A DNA stretch of 64,000 nt from Nissolia schottii (lineage: Eukaryota; Streptophyta; Magnoliopsida; Fabales; Fabaceae): positions 625,886 to 689,885 of the forward strand of contig QANU01006828.1 of assembly GCA_003254905.1 (NCBI GenBank), read 5' to 3'. Of the stretch, positions 22,361 through 34,839 are shown one piece after another; position 1 is the first letter of the stretch; each line of letters opens with the position of its first letter. Below the pieces are notes generated by a model, which did not search any database, had not been told where the DNA came from, and was given only the letters and a program-made list of their open reading frames with translations. Made by a program: the position numbers and the translations under genes.

Positions 22361-24796
22361 CTAGGACCCTAGGTGGCTTTGGTTAGCTTGCTTGAAAGCA
22401 ACGGTGGGAGCTATTCTGCGGTTTCTCCTCTGATGCTCTTGAACAAGTTCTCCAGCAAACCAGTCAAGTTTGTCGCAGTTACTCTGCTCTGATATCCTCT
22501 TCCCTCCAAAGAGCACTGACTCCACATTCTTCTGCTTCAACATCTCCTCTGCTATCCCGTTCAGTATCTTTACATTGGAGGAACTTGCATCCGTATCCAA
22601 ATTGGGTACACACCGCCCAATACTTGACCCATTTGCCTGTTTCATAACAACTGCTTAGAACAACCGCCTTGAATTTAACATGTACCAGTAAATATTCTTA
22701 AAGGAAAGATGGTATCATTAAGATTGTGTTAATTTTAGAGGTTGAAAGTTGTTTGCTAGTTAGCACAGTAAATAAAAGTGAAAAAGCAGAAAAAGCAATT
22801 GAATTGACTGATGAGAAGCACTCATCACTAAGCAACTTAGAATAGGCTTTTTTAGTTTACCTAAAAAAAAGGGTCTAATGCACGGGTTTAGTTAAGGGAA
22901 TGAGTAATACAGCTGAGAAAAATGAATCATTTAATGCTCTGCAATAACAATTGCTTCTACCCTTTGGTCCTACACTAGCTTAAAAATGCATCCATTCCAT
23001 GCTATAATTAATCAGCCTAATAACAAAAGATCATGGAAAGCAAGCTTTGTTATTATGGATACATATTCTTAAAAGGACAAAATGTAAAGCAATATTATTA
23101 CCATCATCAAACAGATATCCCTTAGAAGAAGAAGAAGTCCAAATCCAGCTATTCCTATCAACTTGCTACATACAGCCAAGGCATAAGATCCCCCCTAAGG
23201 AGACCCCACTCCCCGTCCTTCCTGCTGGTGTGAAATAGACTCAATTTAATACCCCATTTAACGTTTATGAAAATCAGCATCAGCTAGGCTATAGTAGTAT
23301 TCACACACTCCACAAGTTACTCCTAAACTTGAGGGCAATATCAGTTTCTCTCTTATATTTATGTGACAAACAAATGCACCCATACTCCTCCATCACAACC
23401 CAAGTAAAACCACCACCATTGTTTCCTCCCAACGCCATCCATAGTCACGTGCACCTCCAACCCTCATTAAACCATGGAGTGGGGACACAAAAAGATAAAT
23501 AAACCCTTCTCTCTTCAACCTCCAATAGATATCATATGCTCATGAAATGAACAAAAATTGCTTGACAACGACAAATAACATGGAAGTCGGTGTAAATTCA
23601 ACTACACAAAACCAAATCAAGAAAAAGGTTTTCACTAATTAAAAAATACTATATGATTAGACAATAGTATTAAAGTAAATAACAATTAAAATTTGATCTA
23701 CCTGAATGCGGACATAGTTGGAGGCAGTGCCGGCATGAGCGAAGGCCATGGCCACAGCCTGGTCAACGAGGTCAGCAGAGCAATCCCCAGAGATGCGGGC
23801 CATGGGCCGGGCCCAATCCTTGGGCTTAAAACGCTTCACCTGCTCGTACCCATACTCCGACTCCAGAGCCTGGCCCGTCCCGATGGAAACCACCAACAAG
23901 TCCTCCACTCCCCTCACCATAGGGAACTCCTCCTTGTTGTGAACCACGTGCGTAATTGCCGCCCCGGTCGGGTTCACCATCGCCAAACCGCCATCCACCC
24001 CAACGCACCCGGTCCGACCGTCGATTGATCGCATCATGACCGGTTCGAACCTCCCCGGTTCAGCTGACGTGGCCATGCAAACCTCCCAGAGCCGGAAGTC
24101 GAAGCTGTCGCTCTCAAGCGCGTCCGCGCGTGAGAACAAAAACGGCGCCGTAGTGGAGAGATCGTAGCACGGTATCAGAACCGGTTTAAGCGTGTCCTTC
24201 AGCGTTAAGCTCCGACCATTCAAAACCAACGCTTCCTTCACGGTTTTCTCCAGGCCGGCGGTGGCCGGTCCGACCGAATCGGAAATGAAGATCCGCCGGA
24301 ACAATCCTCCGGCGCCGGAGCTCGGCCGGTAGAATCTCCTCCCTCGCTCCGCCAGCAGCCGCCACGTGTCGTCGGCGTGGAAAATCGGGCGCCGGCGATC
24401 CTCGGTGGCGAAGAGCATAGTCGAGAAGATGCCTCCGACGCCGGCGCCAGCGACGACGTCGAAGTAATCGGAGATTCTGGCGTCGGCGTCGCCGGACTTC
24501 TGCTTCAGTGCGTTCTCGAGGTAGGCGAGGGATTTACCGGCGAGGATCCCCCGCATGCCTCCGCCGCCGTCGATGGTGAGGACGCACACTTTGCCTCGCT
24601 GGCTCCGGAGCTGAGGCTCGGGGTCCGAGTTCGCCGCCGGAGCTAGCTGCTTCGGAGACCAGAGCTTAGGTTCGTCGTAACCGAAGAGGAACTTGCTCTC
24701 CAGAATGGAGAAGATTTCGTAGCTGAGCTTATCGGTGTCGATGCTCGGTTCTTCCATTTCCGCATGAATAGAATCCATCGCTTCACAAAATTTCAA
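22361..24796 (-). CDS. Patatin-like phospholipase, group III (pPLA-III)
   Basis: Two exons on the minus strand: 24796-23702 and 22636-22361. They join in phase 0 across a ~1.07 kb intron (donor CAG|GTAGAT, acceptor AACAG|GCAAAT), giving 456 residues. The N-terminus has the group-typical IDTDKLSYEIFSILESKFLF. The oxyanion motif is DGGGGMRG (residues 76-83), the expected nucleophile elbow reads GAGVGG (117-122) instead of GxSxG, and the catalytic-type DGG is at 268-270. Loss of the canonical Ser motif is the hallmark of plant pPLA-III proteins (Arabidopsis PLP6-PLP9), which affect lipid hydrolysis, cell elongation and wall mechanics. Exon 1 is very GC-rich relative to surroundings. A second in-frame ATG (MDSIHAEMEE) lies six codons downstream and could be the true start. 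Confidence 0.92.
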
Positions 24797-24799
24797 GTA

Positions 24800-26449
24800 A
24801 GAAACGATTCTTCTTATGTGATTCTTCGAACTGAGCCAACAAAGTTTACCTTGTGTGTTGCATGGAATTGGATTCAGTCTAACAAAAGAACAGAATTAAA
24901 AAAAAAATTAGCCTAGGAACTCACGCCTATCAGGATTCAAGGAGAGAGGAAAATTTTCTCGAGAAAATTTCTGTGGCCTTTTTTTTTTTTTCAACAAAAA
25001 ATTCTTGTCGTTGAAAATTATGAAGTTTCAAAGTAATGGACAGAATTGGAACGTTCCAAGGTATATATATAAATATATTAGTACCTCAAATGACAAGATG
25101 TTCAACCAACCAAGCTGCAGGAGACACATAACTTCAAAGTGCTTCTTCCACTTCTTAATCTTTCATGAAGTGATTTTTATTGAATTTTATATTTTTCTCA
25201 GCAGCCAAACACCCAGCTTTGACGCCTCGGTTATGATGTGTTATGCCCCTTCGGCTGCTGTTCTGTTCAAACTTAGAACGGAATTGTTCTCTTAAATCCT
25301 CATTTTTCTCCCTCTAATATTTTACAAGAATAATTAGGATGGTGTTATTTGAATATTAAACATGGTGTATGTTATGTTTGATCTCATATATATCATGTAA
25401 CTCCGTACTCATCTTAATATATGCGAGAGATCAAATATAATGTGTTTAAAAAACATTTTTAATAATATGTGTACAATAAAATTTGAATAATAATTATATA
25501 ATTTTTTCACAAAAATTAAAATTTATTTTTAATGAAAGGTTATATAGTTGTAATTCAAATTTTGTTATACAAGCCTCTTTTCTCGCTATTTGAACTACCT
25601 ATCGTGTGTTTTAGATTAGTCAGAGCATAGGTCAAGTACATCATATCATAACCCCTCGAAGTCAGCTAGCTATATCTCTTTGTACAAAAACCATAATATA
25701 AATTGAATTCTAAATGTATTTAACTAACATTATACGCAACCAACTAACCAACCAGCGCCAAAAACAAATCCACAAAATGCCAAATCACCACCATTGGAGT
25801 AGGGACATGTATTTATGCATACACTCAATTCTTTCATTTAATGTTTATGTATTTTAAGTGTTAAAGCGTTGTCATTAATTATTGGTATTCATCTTTAACA
25901 TTAGAGGTGCAAGACTATGTGTAACGAAAAGAATAAGTGACGTGGTCATCACATCCAAAATGTCATATCAGTTTATCACTAATGTGTTAAATACGGTTTA
26001 GTGTTTGGTCAACATACGTAATTTATGCTTAAACGCGTTTGTTGGGCCCATGTATGCATTTTGGTTGGGTGCTGCATTCCAACCATGACAAATGCTTTTT
26101 CAACAACCTTATTCCTAATCCACAAGGCCCAAAACCTAATTTATAAGGCTCTGTTGGCCCAATTGCTTTATAGCCCACGAGTACTATACAAGGTATATGT
26201 TAGCAGCAAAAAATAGTCTTACATGAATTTATTACCTTTAAATTATTGTCATAATAAATTTATAAGTTTTTCCTTCGGTACCCAATATGTTATAAATGTA
26301 TCAATACCTCATTCTATTTTGAATGATTGTGATTCAATCATAAGTTTAAAATAATAAACAATTTGAGTTAGTAGGACATGTGGTGAAATCTTAGATGTTA
26401 TAATATTGGTACCCTTACATTTCATGAAGGTGCCGGACTAAACCCCAAT
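24800..26449. other. Intergenic with one small hairpin
   Basis: The first few hundred bases are presumably the promoter/5' UTR of the patatin-like gene. A small inverted repeat lies at about 25367-25443 (ATGTTATGTTTGATCTCATA versus the reverse complement ACATTATATTTGATCTCTCG) and looks like a short MITE. No other feature seen. Confidence 0.5.
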
Positions 26450-26458
26450 TTTATAAAT

Positions 26459-26985
26459 GGTTTAAATATGTTTTAGATCTTAAAAACAAATTCAAAATTT
26501 GGTTTAGGTCTCTAAAATTTTTTAGTTTTGATCCAAACATATTAGAAATATTTGATTTTGGTCCATAACATATTATAAATGATTTAATTTTAATCTCTAG
26601 CATTAGTGAGACTCTATCAACACCTGAAGTGACAAACAAAGTATTATATCAATGGTATCATGTAAGCAAAGTAAACTTACATGACCTATAACTCAGCCTA
26701 AACCCAATACATAACTTATTGTTTGACCCAAATTGGGTTTTGCGTGAGTCATGATTTAGAAACAAATGCAGTTAAATAGCAAGTCTGTGCCTGATTATAA
26801 GTCGGGTTAATTTATTTTGTTCACATAACACTATTGATAATGCAATCTATTAATCACGTCAGTATGTAACTGACTTTCACTAATAAAACCAAATCTTTTT
26901 AATATATCCGGATAAAAGAGAGAAAAATTAGAGACCAAAATCATATTTCCAAAAATTTGTGAGGACACAACATATATTTTAAGCC
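26459..26985. mobile_element. Mutator-like MITE, ~527 bp, with 9 bp target-site duplication
   Basis: The ends are imperfect inverted repeats (GGTTTAAATATGTT versus the reverse complement GGCTTAAAATATATGTT). The flanks are TTTATAAAT (26450-26458) and TCTATAAAT (26986-26994), which agree at 8 of 9 positions and fit the 9 bp duplication of Mutator-like elements. The interior contains GGTCCATAAC and GGTCTCTAAA phrases of a kind I associate with dispersed legume repeats, and no coding capacity. Confidence 0.65.
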
Positions 26986-27116
26986 TCTATAAATTTATAT
27001 AAATAAAAACGACCGCTCACAATCTAGTAATGGGGACCGCTTTCCAAGATATTTGGACACCATACATAGAATTGTTTCACCTCCTTAGCATCTGTCACAA
27101 TTTTTTTTTCCCTTTC

Positions 27117-29636
27117 ATGGATTCACAATGCATTACTCCGTCTCCCTCTTCACCTTTACATCTCAAAATCCAGAGACATGCAGAAGCAAATTCATCATCA
27201 TGGTCATGGGCGACAACAAATTCACCGAGGAACACAACAACAATTGGCTTCAAAATAAGAAAGTATGATTTAATTTTACCTTAATTCATTCTATTATGTT
27301 GTATTGTATAGGTGTCAATTTCCCTCATGTGTTATTTATATGATGAGTTTCAATTTATTCCCAACAGTAGCTATTTCACCTGTTTGTGCTACTTCCACCC
27401 ACAACAGCAAAAGCCACTGGCCAGCAAGAAGAGGAGTTCCTATGCTAGCAAAGCACAGGAATGGTCCACTTCAACTCAATTGAGCAAAGACAGCAGCAGG
27501 TTTGGCGAGAAGAAGGGTAGTGTTGCTGGTGCAGTTGCTCTTGTCATTGGTACTAGCATTGGTACAGGGATTCTTGCACTTCCACAGAAAGCCTCCCCTG
27601 CTGTATACTCCCTCTTCTCTTTGAGCTTCAAAAGAACAACTTTGGAGTCAAAAAATATTTATAATTTGTGTGGAATTGGATGCCAGTGTAAAATGTTTTA
27701 CGCTATCACTCGGTGCAAGTTTAATTACTATGCACTAACATTGTAAAAAAGAAAAAACTTGTTTACACTATCATCCAATCAAATCTTCAACGTAAATAAA
27801 CATATTTGACTCTCTCACACACTTCATGTATAGCTGGTATAAAAATGCTTTACACTGTTGTTACTGCATAGCAATTAAACTATTTTGATTGTATATGCTG
27901 ACGTGTCCAAAATAATCGTGTATAAATGTAGGGATTTATTCCAAGTTCTATAGCAGTGATTGTATGTTGGGTTTTTCTCCTCATTAATGCCCTTTTGCTA
28001 GTTGAGATCAATGTGACTCTGATGAGGAAGAAAGGAAAGAAAGAGGAAGAAAATGAATTGGGGGTCATTTCTATCAGGACCATGGCCCAAGAAACATTAG
28101 GGAACTGGGGTGGAACAATAGCAACTGTTGCTTATGTTTTCTTGGCCTACAGTTCTATGGTTGCCTATAGTTCCAAGTCCGGGGAGATCCTTTTCAAATT
28201 GATGAACCTCCCACCACCAGTTTCAGGTTTTTTATTCACTGTTTTCTTCACAATCCTTGTCTCTGTTGGGGGAACTCGCGCCACCGATCAAGTCAACCAA
28301 TATCTAACTGCTTCCATGATTGGTACAAAGATATTTGAGCTATGGTTGCTTGTGAATTGTTATTGGCATTGTGAATTCTATGAAGGTTTATTGCAGTATT
28401 CACAATGTAGAATTTGTTGATGGGTAACATTTTTTATTGTAACATACTGTAGATTCTTGTTAGCAGGTCTATTACTTGCTATTGAGGTGATAGCTGTTGT
28501 GTTTGGGGGATGGTCAGGAGCTGGGGGCACCGGTGACTGGACTAAAGTTCCACCAACAATTCCTGTAATTATTTTTTCCCTTGTGTATCATGATTTGGCA
28601 CCAGGTATAAATCTGAAATTATATCTGATTTTTTGTTCACTGGTAATTTTGCTTGAAAACTTTTTCAAAAACCTTGCAGTTCTTTGTGCTTATTTGGAAG
28701 GCGATCTTTTTCGCATAAGAGCTTCAGTTATTCTTGGTAGTCTTGTGCCACTGGTGGCAGTGCTTGTCTGGGATGCGGTTGCACTTGGTTTAGCAGCTGA
28801 AGCTGAACAAGTAATGGATCCGGTTGAGTTGTTATATAGGTAGTTCTTCCCCTGCTGAATAATTTGGAGAGATTGTGTTGATGATGAAGTTCAACTAAAA
28901 ATGTCAGTGACAATTTTGGGAAGCCTAACGACAACTACCATGATTATTTCTAAAATTCATAAATGTCAATGGTTTAGGGTGAGATGGAGTGGCGTTTCAC
29001 TTATGGTTGGAGCCTTCTCACTTTTAGCAGTTGGCACATCAATTATTGGTACCCTCCTTGGCTTATCAGAGTTCTTCAAGGAGCAGCTTAAAAACCTATC
29101 CTGGTATTCCTCTCCTAGAGAAAAGGTAAATGAACCTTTAACATCTTGATTAAATAACTGCCTATACGTTTCTTTGTTTTATTTGGTTTTTTAAACATCA
29201 CTGTATGGTACCATTAATGAGGAAATCCATTTGGACAGGGAAATTCGTGGGGCAGGAACAAAATGAATTTCATGGCTGTGACAATGGCAGTTGCACCTTC
29301 TCTGTTTGTCTCAACAACATTTCCGGACGCATTCTCTGCCGCCACAGATATTGCTGTAAGTTGACAAAGATAGCATATTCTAGTTAAATCACAGATTTCA
29401 ATTCTGCTTTTTGTGACTATTGATGCTTTACTGTGAACTAGGGGGGATACTGCATGTCAGTGCTCTTTGGAATTCTCCCACCAGCAATGGCATGGGTAAT
29501 GCACACGAGGGAGTCTGAGCTTTCCGGTCGAAAGGAGTTATCAAATGCTAGGCCAGCACTTGTTTTGGTTGGACTATTTGCATGTGGCATTGTGTTGGAG
29601 CAAATCGTCCAAGATATAATAGCACTGCATCCATAA
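27117..29636 (+). CDS. Aromatic amino-acid permease-like transporter (tryptophan/tyrosine permease family), probably plastid membrane
   Basis: Eight exons that join in consistent phase: 27117-27262, 27371-27602, 27932-28322, 28467-28604, 28680-28839, 28978-29125, 29239-29355 and 29442-29636. The product is 508 residues. The N-terminal ~100 residues are Ser/Thr/Lys-rich and look like a plastid transit peptide. The membrane core begins AVALVIGTSIGTGILALPQK and has about ten to eleven hydrophobic segments, including IAVIVCWVFLLINALLLVEI, ATVAYVFLAYSSMVAYSS, VIIFSLVYHDLAPVLCAYLE and GVSLMVGAFSLLAVGTSIIG. The core resembles Arabidopsis At2g33260/At5g19500-type proteins. Substrate is not proven. 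The exon 1-2 junction (acceptor after TAG at 27370) is my least certain splice; the other junctions keep conserved residues intact. Confidence 0.88.
27686..27867. mobile_element. MITE relic inside transporter intron 2
   Basis: The segment starts GTGTAAAATGTTTTAC, contains TTTACACTATCATCCAATCA and ends near GCTTTACACTG. It shares the TACACTATC(A/G)TCCAATCAA core with the hairpin in the P450 pseudogene at 37415-37526. It may be two overlapping copies. Confidence 0.55.
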
Positions 29637-30175
29637 TAATATCTTTTATCTAGTATAATCCACTATCAAAGTTCTTCTAATGTTTATACTTCTGGAATCT
29701 GGAGGAAAGGTAGGTTCTACCTCATGCTTTTGCAATTGAGTTTTGTTGGATGAATTTGAAGGAAAGAGGAGAAGAAATATAGAACTTGCTCATGACATTT
29801 GACTCAGCAACAAAGGCTACACAGTTTGAAGTCTAAATCAAATTTGAGATTAATCCAATGCTGTTTTCTTCAGGATGTATATAATCTACTTCAGTAAGAA
29901 TACTAAGGTGCCTTGTAAATTTTAATGCATTCTGCATTTGATAATGTAGCATATGACTATGTTTACATAATAGAAAAAAAAAAGGTTATATTTCCAAACT
30001 TTAAGCCTTCATGTTATCAGATTTTCAATCTAAAGAGAAAAGGTTACAATTGATGATGATCCATAATGTCCATCCGACTCCTAACATGGCTTCAACCACA
30101 TTTCCTAGTTTAAACCATTCAAAAATGACCTCACATAAAAAATTACTAGAAAAACCAAAACAATTACTTGCAAAT
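29637..30175. other. Spacer between convergent genes
   Basis: Likely holds the 3' UTR of the transporter and that of the proline-rich gene. No other feature seen. Confidence 0.5.
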
Positions 30176-30634
30176 TCAAAGATTCAAATTTCTGGCTGCA
30201 TTGCTGTAATGGTTTCGTCTGATATTATTCTGGCGCTTCTTGTAAACCATCCCTCCAAGACCTATCAGCGCAGCTCCTATCAGCACTCCTATTACTATTC
30301 CTGCCTTTTGTCCGCCACTCAGCCTAGATGATCCTCCTCTAGCTGCCGGAGATGCCGGTGGAGGCGGTTTAGGAGTTGGAGCAGCAGGTGGTGGTGGAGT
30401 CACAGGTGGTGGTGATGGTGGAGGAGTAGGTGGCGGTGATGGTGGAGGCACATTTGGAGGAGGTGCAGGTGGAGGTACTGGTGGAACATTCGGTGGAGGC
30501 GAAGGTGGTGGAACTGGTGGCACATTCGGTGGAGGGGCAGGTGGTGGTACTTGAGGCTGAGCATCCAAAGAGTTGATGAAAATTTTTGACACTAGAACTA
30601 GTATCAAGAGGTTCCTTCCCATTATTCTTGCCAT
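30176..30634 (-). CDS. Small proline-rich (extensin/AGP-like) protein with signal peptide and C-terminal membrane segment
   Basis: The frame is 152 residues from the ATG at 30634 (MARIMGRNLLILVLVSKIF). A longer in-frame start at 30736 would bury the signal peptide, so I prefer 30634. The order is: signal peptide ending near SLDA; a ~75 residue Pro-rich tract with repeats of PPPNVPPVPPPAPPP type; a short Gly/Ser linker; a hydrophobic segment GIVIGVLIGAALIGLGGMVY; and a basic cytoplasmic tail (KKRQNNIRR). Pro runs of this sort are sites for hydroxylation and glycosylation in extensins and chimeric AGPs, so the outer part probably sits in the cell wall. No precise family is recognised. It is single-exon, and codon use and frame openness support a real gene. 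Confidence 0.72.
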   Translation of the reverse strand: MARIMGRNLLILVLVSKIFINSLDAQPQVPPPAPPPNVPPVPPPSPPPNVPPVPPPAPPPNVPPPSPPPTPPPSPPPVTPPPPAAPTPKPPPPASPAARGGSSRLSGGQKAGIVIGVLIGAALIGLGGMVYKKRQNNIRRNHYSNAARNLNL

Positions 30635-30734
30635 GATGATTTTAAACCATATGAAAAATCTATTGGTGGGGGCTGAAAAATTTGAGGGTAGTATTAGACT
30701 ACTAGTACATGCTGAGAAGCAAGATGAGACCAAC

Positions 30735-31442
30735 ATTTAAAAGCATCAAGGTTCAAGATGGAGAAAATCTCAAGGCTTAAAAGTTACTCTTTGGCCTCAT
30801 GTGAGCATTGTTTTTGACGCCCTTCATGGGAAATTATAATATCAAAATGAAATGGCACAACACTTCCAACGTTTGCATGCAATTTCAGAAATTTGAGTAG
30901 CAACAAGGCACTATTTGGTGTCAACAGCTATAATCTGCAAATTCCAGTTGTGTAGAAGACCGTTAAGATCATGAAGTATTATATGTCAAGACGGTTGAAT
31001 ATAAACTGTATTCTGCAAATTCTATGTTGATCTTCTTTGACCAAACTAGCTAAGGCGAGTTTGTCAACTTCTGCTCCTTAGGTGCCAACATTCCTTCATA
31101 ATCTTATTATTTCTTGTATGCTCCGCTACTGTTGGTTCTTTTGGGATTTTTGTTTGTACTTCACAGGTACTTCGTTATTGCCAAGGGAGGACTTGACCCC
31201 TTTTGTTTTCTTAAGTTTATTTTTGAATGATCGGCCAAAAGGAAGTTCATTTTTAATGTGATTTTTAAAACAAAAAGTGTGTGTGGGCCCTATGCAGTTT
31301 TACATTGCAGTCACTCATTAGAAGAAAAAATTGATGAAAGCTTTGGCAAAGGAATGAGCTCTTAAATTCTTGTGGATTTATGTTGGAGAAAACAATTTTC
31401 CTGTTGCAAAACTAAATTGAAAGTACAACTATATACATTTGT
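30735..31442. other. Intergenic, no gene seen
   Basis: Contains the promoter side of the proline-rich gene and the 3' side of the coiled-coil gene. Nothing else found. Confidence 0.5.
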
Positions 31443-34400
31443 TCAAGTCACTACTACACTTGCAATTTGAGCAGCTCCTCTAATCAGTTCTGCTTTTATT
31501 AACTCCAAAAGGCTAGACACCTGTTGAAGATTAGAACAGTCAAATGCAAAAGAATAGTAACAAAACTTGTGGTGCACAAAATTAATATATATAATATAAA
31601 CTAAGAGCATGATCTTTCAAACGATATGAGAGAAGGACAAGGTTTTAACTGGAAAATCAAACAGAAGGCAAAAAATTTTAACCTCAAAGTGATGCTGCAA
31701 AGTTGGTGCATGCCGACAAAGTGTTACATATATCTTCTCAAGCAATATCAAAAGTGTATCCACTTGATCACCAAGAAGATCAACCTTTATTTCAACACAC
31801 AAGCTTTAGTTATGAGCATTTCCAAATAATACTAGGATATTACCAGAAACAGCCTAGTATTATTTATTGCCTTGATTGTTTATTTAGCTAACTAATCAAT
31901 ACTGAGTAAATGAATATAGAGAGTGTGAGACTGTGCTATATACCTCAGCTTCTGCTTTTTGGAGATTCTGGCACCTTCTAATGAAGGCCTTCTGGTAAAG
32001 CAATTCCTTGCTTCTCAAGTAATCAACTAACTCAGTAACTGGATCCAAACAACATTTCATCTTTTCCAATCTATAAGCATATTTTTTGGGAAAGTATAAG
32101 TGGAAGCATGAGGTAAATGTTATTACTATGCATGTGAAAAATATTGGGATGATAGATGAAATACCTCACAGTCATCATCTCAAATCTCTGGCATACCATT
32201 CCCTCAAATTCTGAAAATGTTTGTGAAAGATTCAAGAGTGGCAAGAAAACAGAAGACGATGGGTTCAATTGTTCTTCTTCATTAGTAGATTCTTGATTAT
32301 GAAAACTCTCAGTGCCGCGTAGACTGTGGCCTAATCTTGTGCCTAACTCCCTTAGGAGTGCCTTGCTTATACCTAATTGCTGCAAGACATTTTCTACCTT
32401 GCTGGTAAGTGAAGAGAAAGTCTGTTCCTCCCCAGTTATTAGATCTTCAAATATTTCATGCTCGTGTAGGTCTCCGCGTTCTGAACCCAAGTCCAGTTGC
32501 TTGCTGTGTTCCTTGATCTCAGATTGTGCACTTAGCATCAGATTCTCCTCGGCTTCGAAACATCGAAGTAGTGACTCTAACAATATAATGGTCAAGTTCT
32601 CTTCTCCGTGAGATTTCAGAAATTGATTTAGAATCATAGCAGGAAAGTTGTCCTCAACTGTGTTGTATTGAACCCGCGATTTGGCTTCCTCGGACAAGAG
32701 AAGAGCGTCACTCACTGTCTCAACCATGATGACTTGGTTTATCTGCTCCCTGATGAAGTTCTCCATATGGTAGTTGTCTAACTCCAGATTCCATTCATTA
32801 AGCATTGCTTTGAAGACAACCATGTAAAAATCTTCCTTCAAAAGACTTTCTGTGATCATAAACTGTATCTGACCAAGAAAATTATCCTGGATGTTGTTCT
32901 CTTTTTGCTCCCTTGAAGCAGAACTAGCAATATTGGCTAAATTTTTCAATGTTTCTGCGAAGACTATTTGATGTACTTCTTCTCTTACTATACTGTCAGC
33001 ATTACAACTAACCATCATTGTGTTGAATTCCTCAACAGTTTTCCTAAATGTAAGCATGCATATATCCTCCTTTATGATGTTCTCTAGTTCATCCTCTCGG
33101 TTACTTAATGCCAAGTATTGTAAACGATGTTCATCGGCTTCACCACCCTGACACTTATTCAAGGAAAATTCTTGATTAGAACTTATATTCTTAGCTACCT
33201 CCGAGAAAACAATCAAATTTATGTCATCACTAATCTTCCTTTCGATGATGTTAGTTTCAGTGTTCTCATTGCACTGATTGATTACCTCCCTTAAGTAGCA
33301 TTTATAAACATGTTCCTGCATTAGCATCTCTATGTCTAAATTGTAGGATCTACTGTCAATTTCTTCTACCAAACCTTTATCTAAAGAACCATTGATGTCT
33401 TCTGCTTTTGAACTCAGCGTTTCGTAATATTCCTTTTCCTTAGTTAACAACCTTGTTTCCTCTGCCACTTCATTTCCTGCATCAGATACTCCTTTTTCCT
33501 TCTCCCAGGCACTTCCCCAATAACCAACATCCTTGCTTACTTCTGATAACTTCCTCCTTGGAGGTTTTTTGCTGCCATGAATAGCTCTTTGGTTGATAAG
33601 AGATTCACTCATTTCGGCATTCCTACTTGTGAGGTTGTCCAGTCTTTCTGTAACGGCGAGGATTCGTTCTTTCAGGCGTTCCTTTCTTTTCCTGGATGCT
33701 GAGGCCCTTTTGTCTTGTAGAATTGCTTGCTTACTCTTCTGCATTTCTTCGTTCTTTTGGCGAATAATGTGCTCATGATTCTTTATCAGCTTAGAAACAA
33801 GGTTGCCTCCATCTTCATTCTCTTCCTCTTTTGGTGGCTTTTCATCCTTATCTACCTCATGACTTCCTTCTTCTGTTGAAGCCTTTGTTGGCGAAGTAAC
33901 GGCTGAGCAGTCTGACTCCTCGGTGCAAGTTTCATTCAAAGAGGCAAGTTCATGCTGTAAACTCGAAACCTCATTCATCACTTGTGGCCAATCCTCCTGC
34001 CAACGTTTGAGAATCCGGTTCTCGTCCTTCCTTTGTTGCGCATCGGCATTCTCTTGAAACTCTCTAATGAAACTTCTAATCAAGATGGACATAATATCTT
34101 TCTCAACTGTCAACTTCCATTGCCTCTCTTTTGGCCTCATCTCACACAAGAAAATAGCACTTTGCATCTTGGCGAAAGCGTGATCCATAGTCTGCTTTAG
34201 TGTTTCTATGTCTGAGCCCATCTCTTCAATCTTTCTCCTGTCAATGCCATTAGGCTGTGCCTCATCTAACATGTCATGTTTTGGTTCAAGTTTTTGCTTA
34301 ATGTTCAGCATTTGCTGATCCATACAAGTCCTCAATTTGCGGATATCGCCCTCACCCTGCTTGTTTCTTATTGTTTCATCATTCTCACCTTTGGGGCTTG

Positions 34401-34839
34401 TTATTGTTGTTTCAGTCCCCTGGCTTGCGCCCGAAGAAATCGGTTCCCTTTCTTTTAGCTCCAAAGCATGCCTCAAATTCAACTCTTTTTCTAGTCTCTC
34501 TGCCAGCTCTCTATCCTTCTCTGATATAGCCAATTCTGATTCCTCGAGACGCCCTTGAAGCCGGTCCTTTATTTCTCTTAGCTCATTGAGTACTTCCTCG
34601 TGATTGCTTTCGAGGAAGCTGCTTTCTGTCTCAGCATGAACAATGCTGAGGCAGCCTTCAAGCTGCATCACTGCCAACTCATAGAACTTTGATATCTCGT
34701 TCAATCGTTCGATGACTCCTGTCTTTGTCTTCATCTTTTCTTGAGCTTTGTTCATGGCATACTGCACAATCCACATCATGGTGGAATCTGCCAAAGATAC
34801 TTCATATCTTCCATCCAAGTGTCCAAAAACCTCATCCAT
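31443..34839 (-). CDS. WAP: WPP domain-associated protein (long coiled-coil protein)
   Basis: Four exons on the minus strand: 34839-32165, 32070-31944, 31784-31683 and 31520-31443. Phases are consistent, and the product is about 993 residues. I start at the ATG giving MDEVFGHLDGRYEVSLADST, because the in-frame residues upstream do not look coding. The N-terminal block DSTMMWIVQYAMNKAQEKMK and ISKFYELAVMQLEGCL is characteristic, from memory, of plant WPP domain-associated proteins (tomato WAP, Arabidopsis At2g34730). The middle is rich in Glu/Lys heptads (coiled coil). The last exons encode LVDYLRSKELLYQKAFIRRC and QVDTLLILLEKIYVTL. Tomato WAP was found as a partner of the WPP-domain protein MAF1, which links it to the nuclear envelope/endomembrane system. 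Its biochemical role is unclear. Confidence 0.87.
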
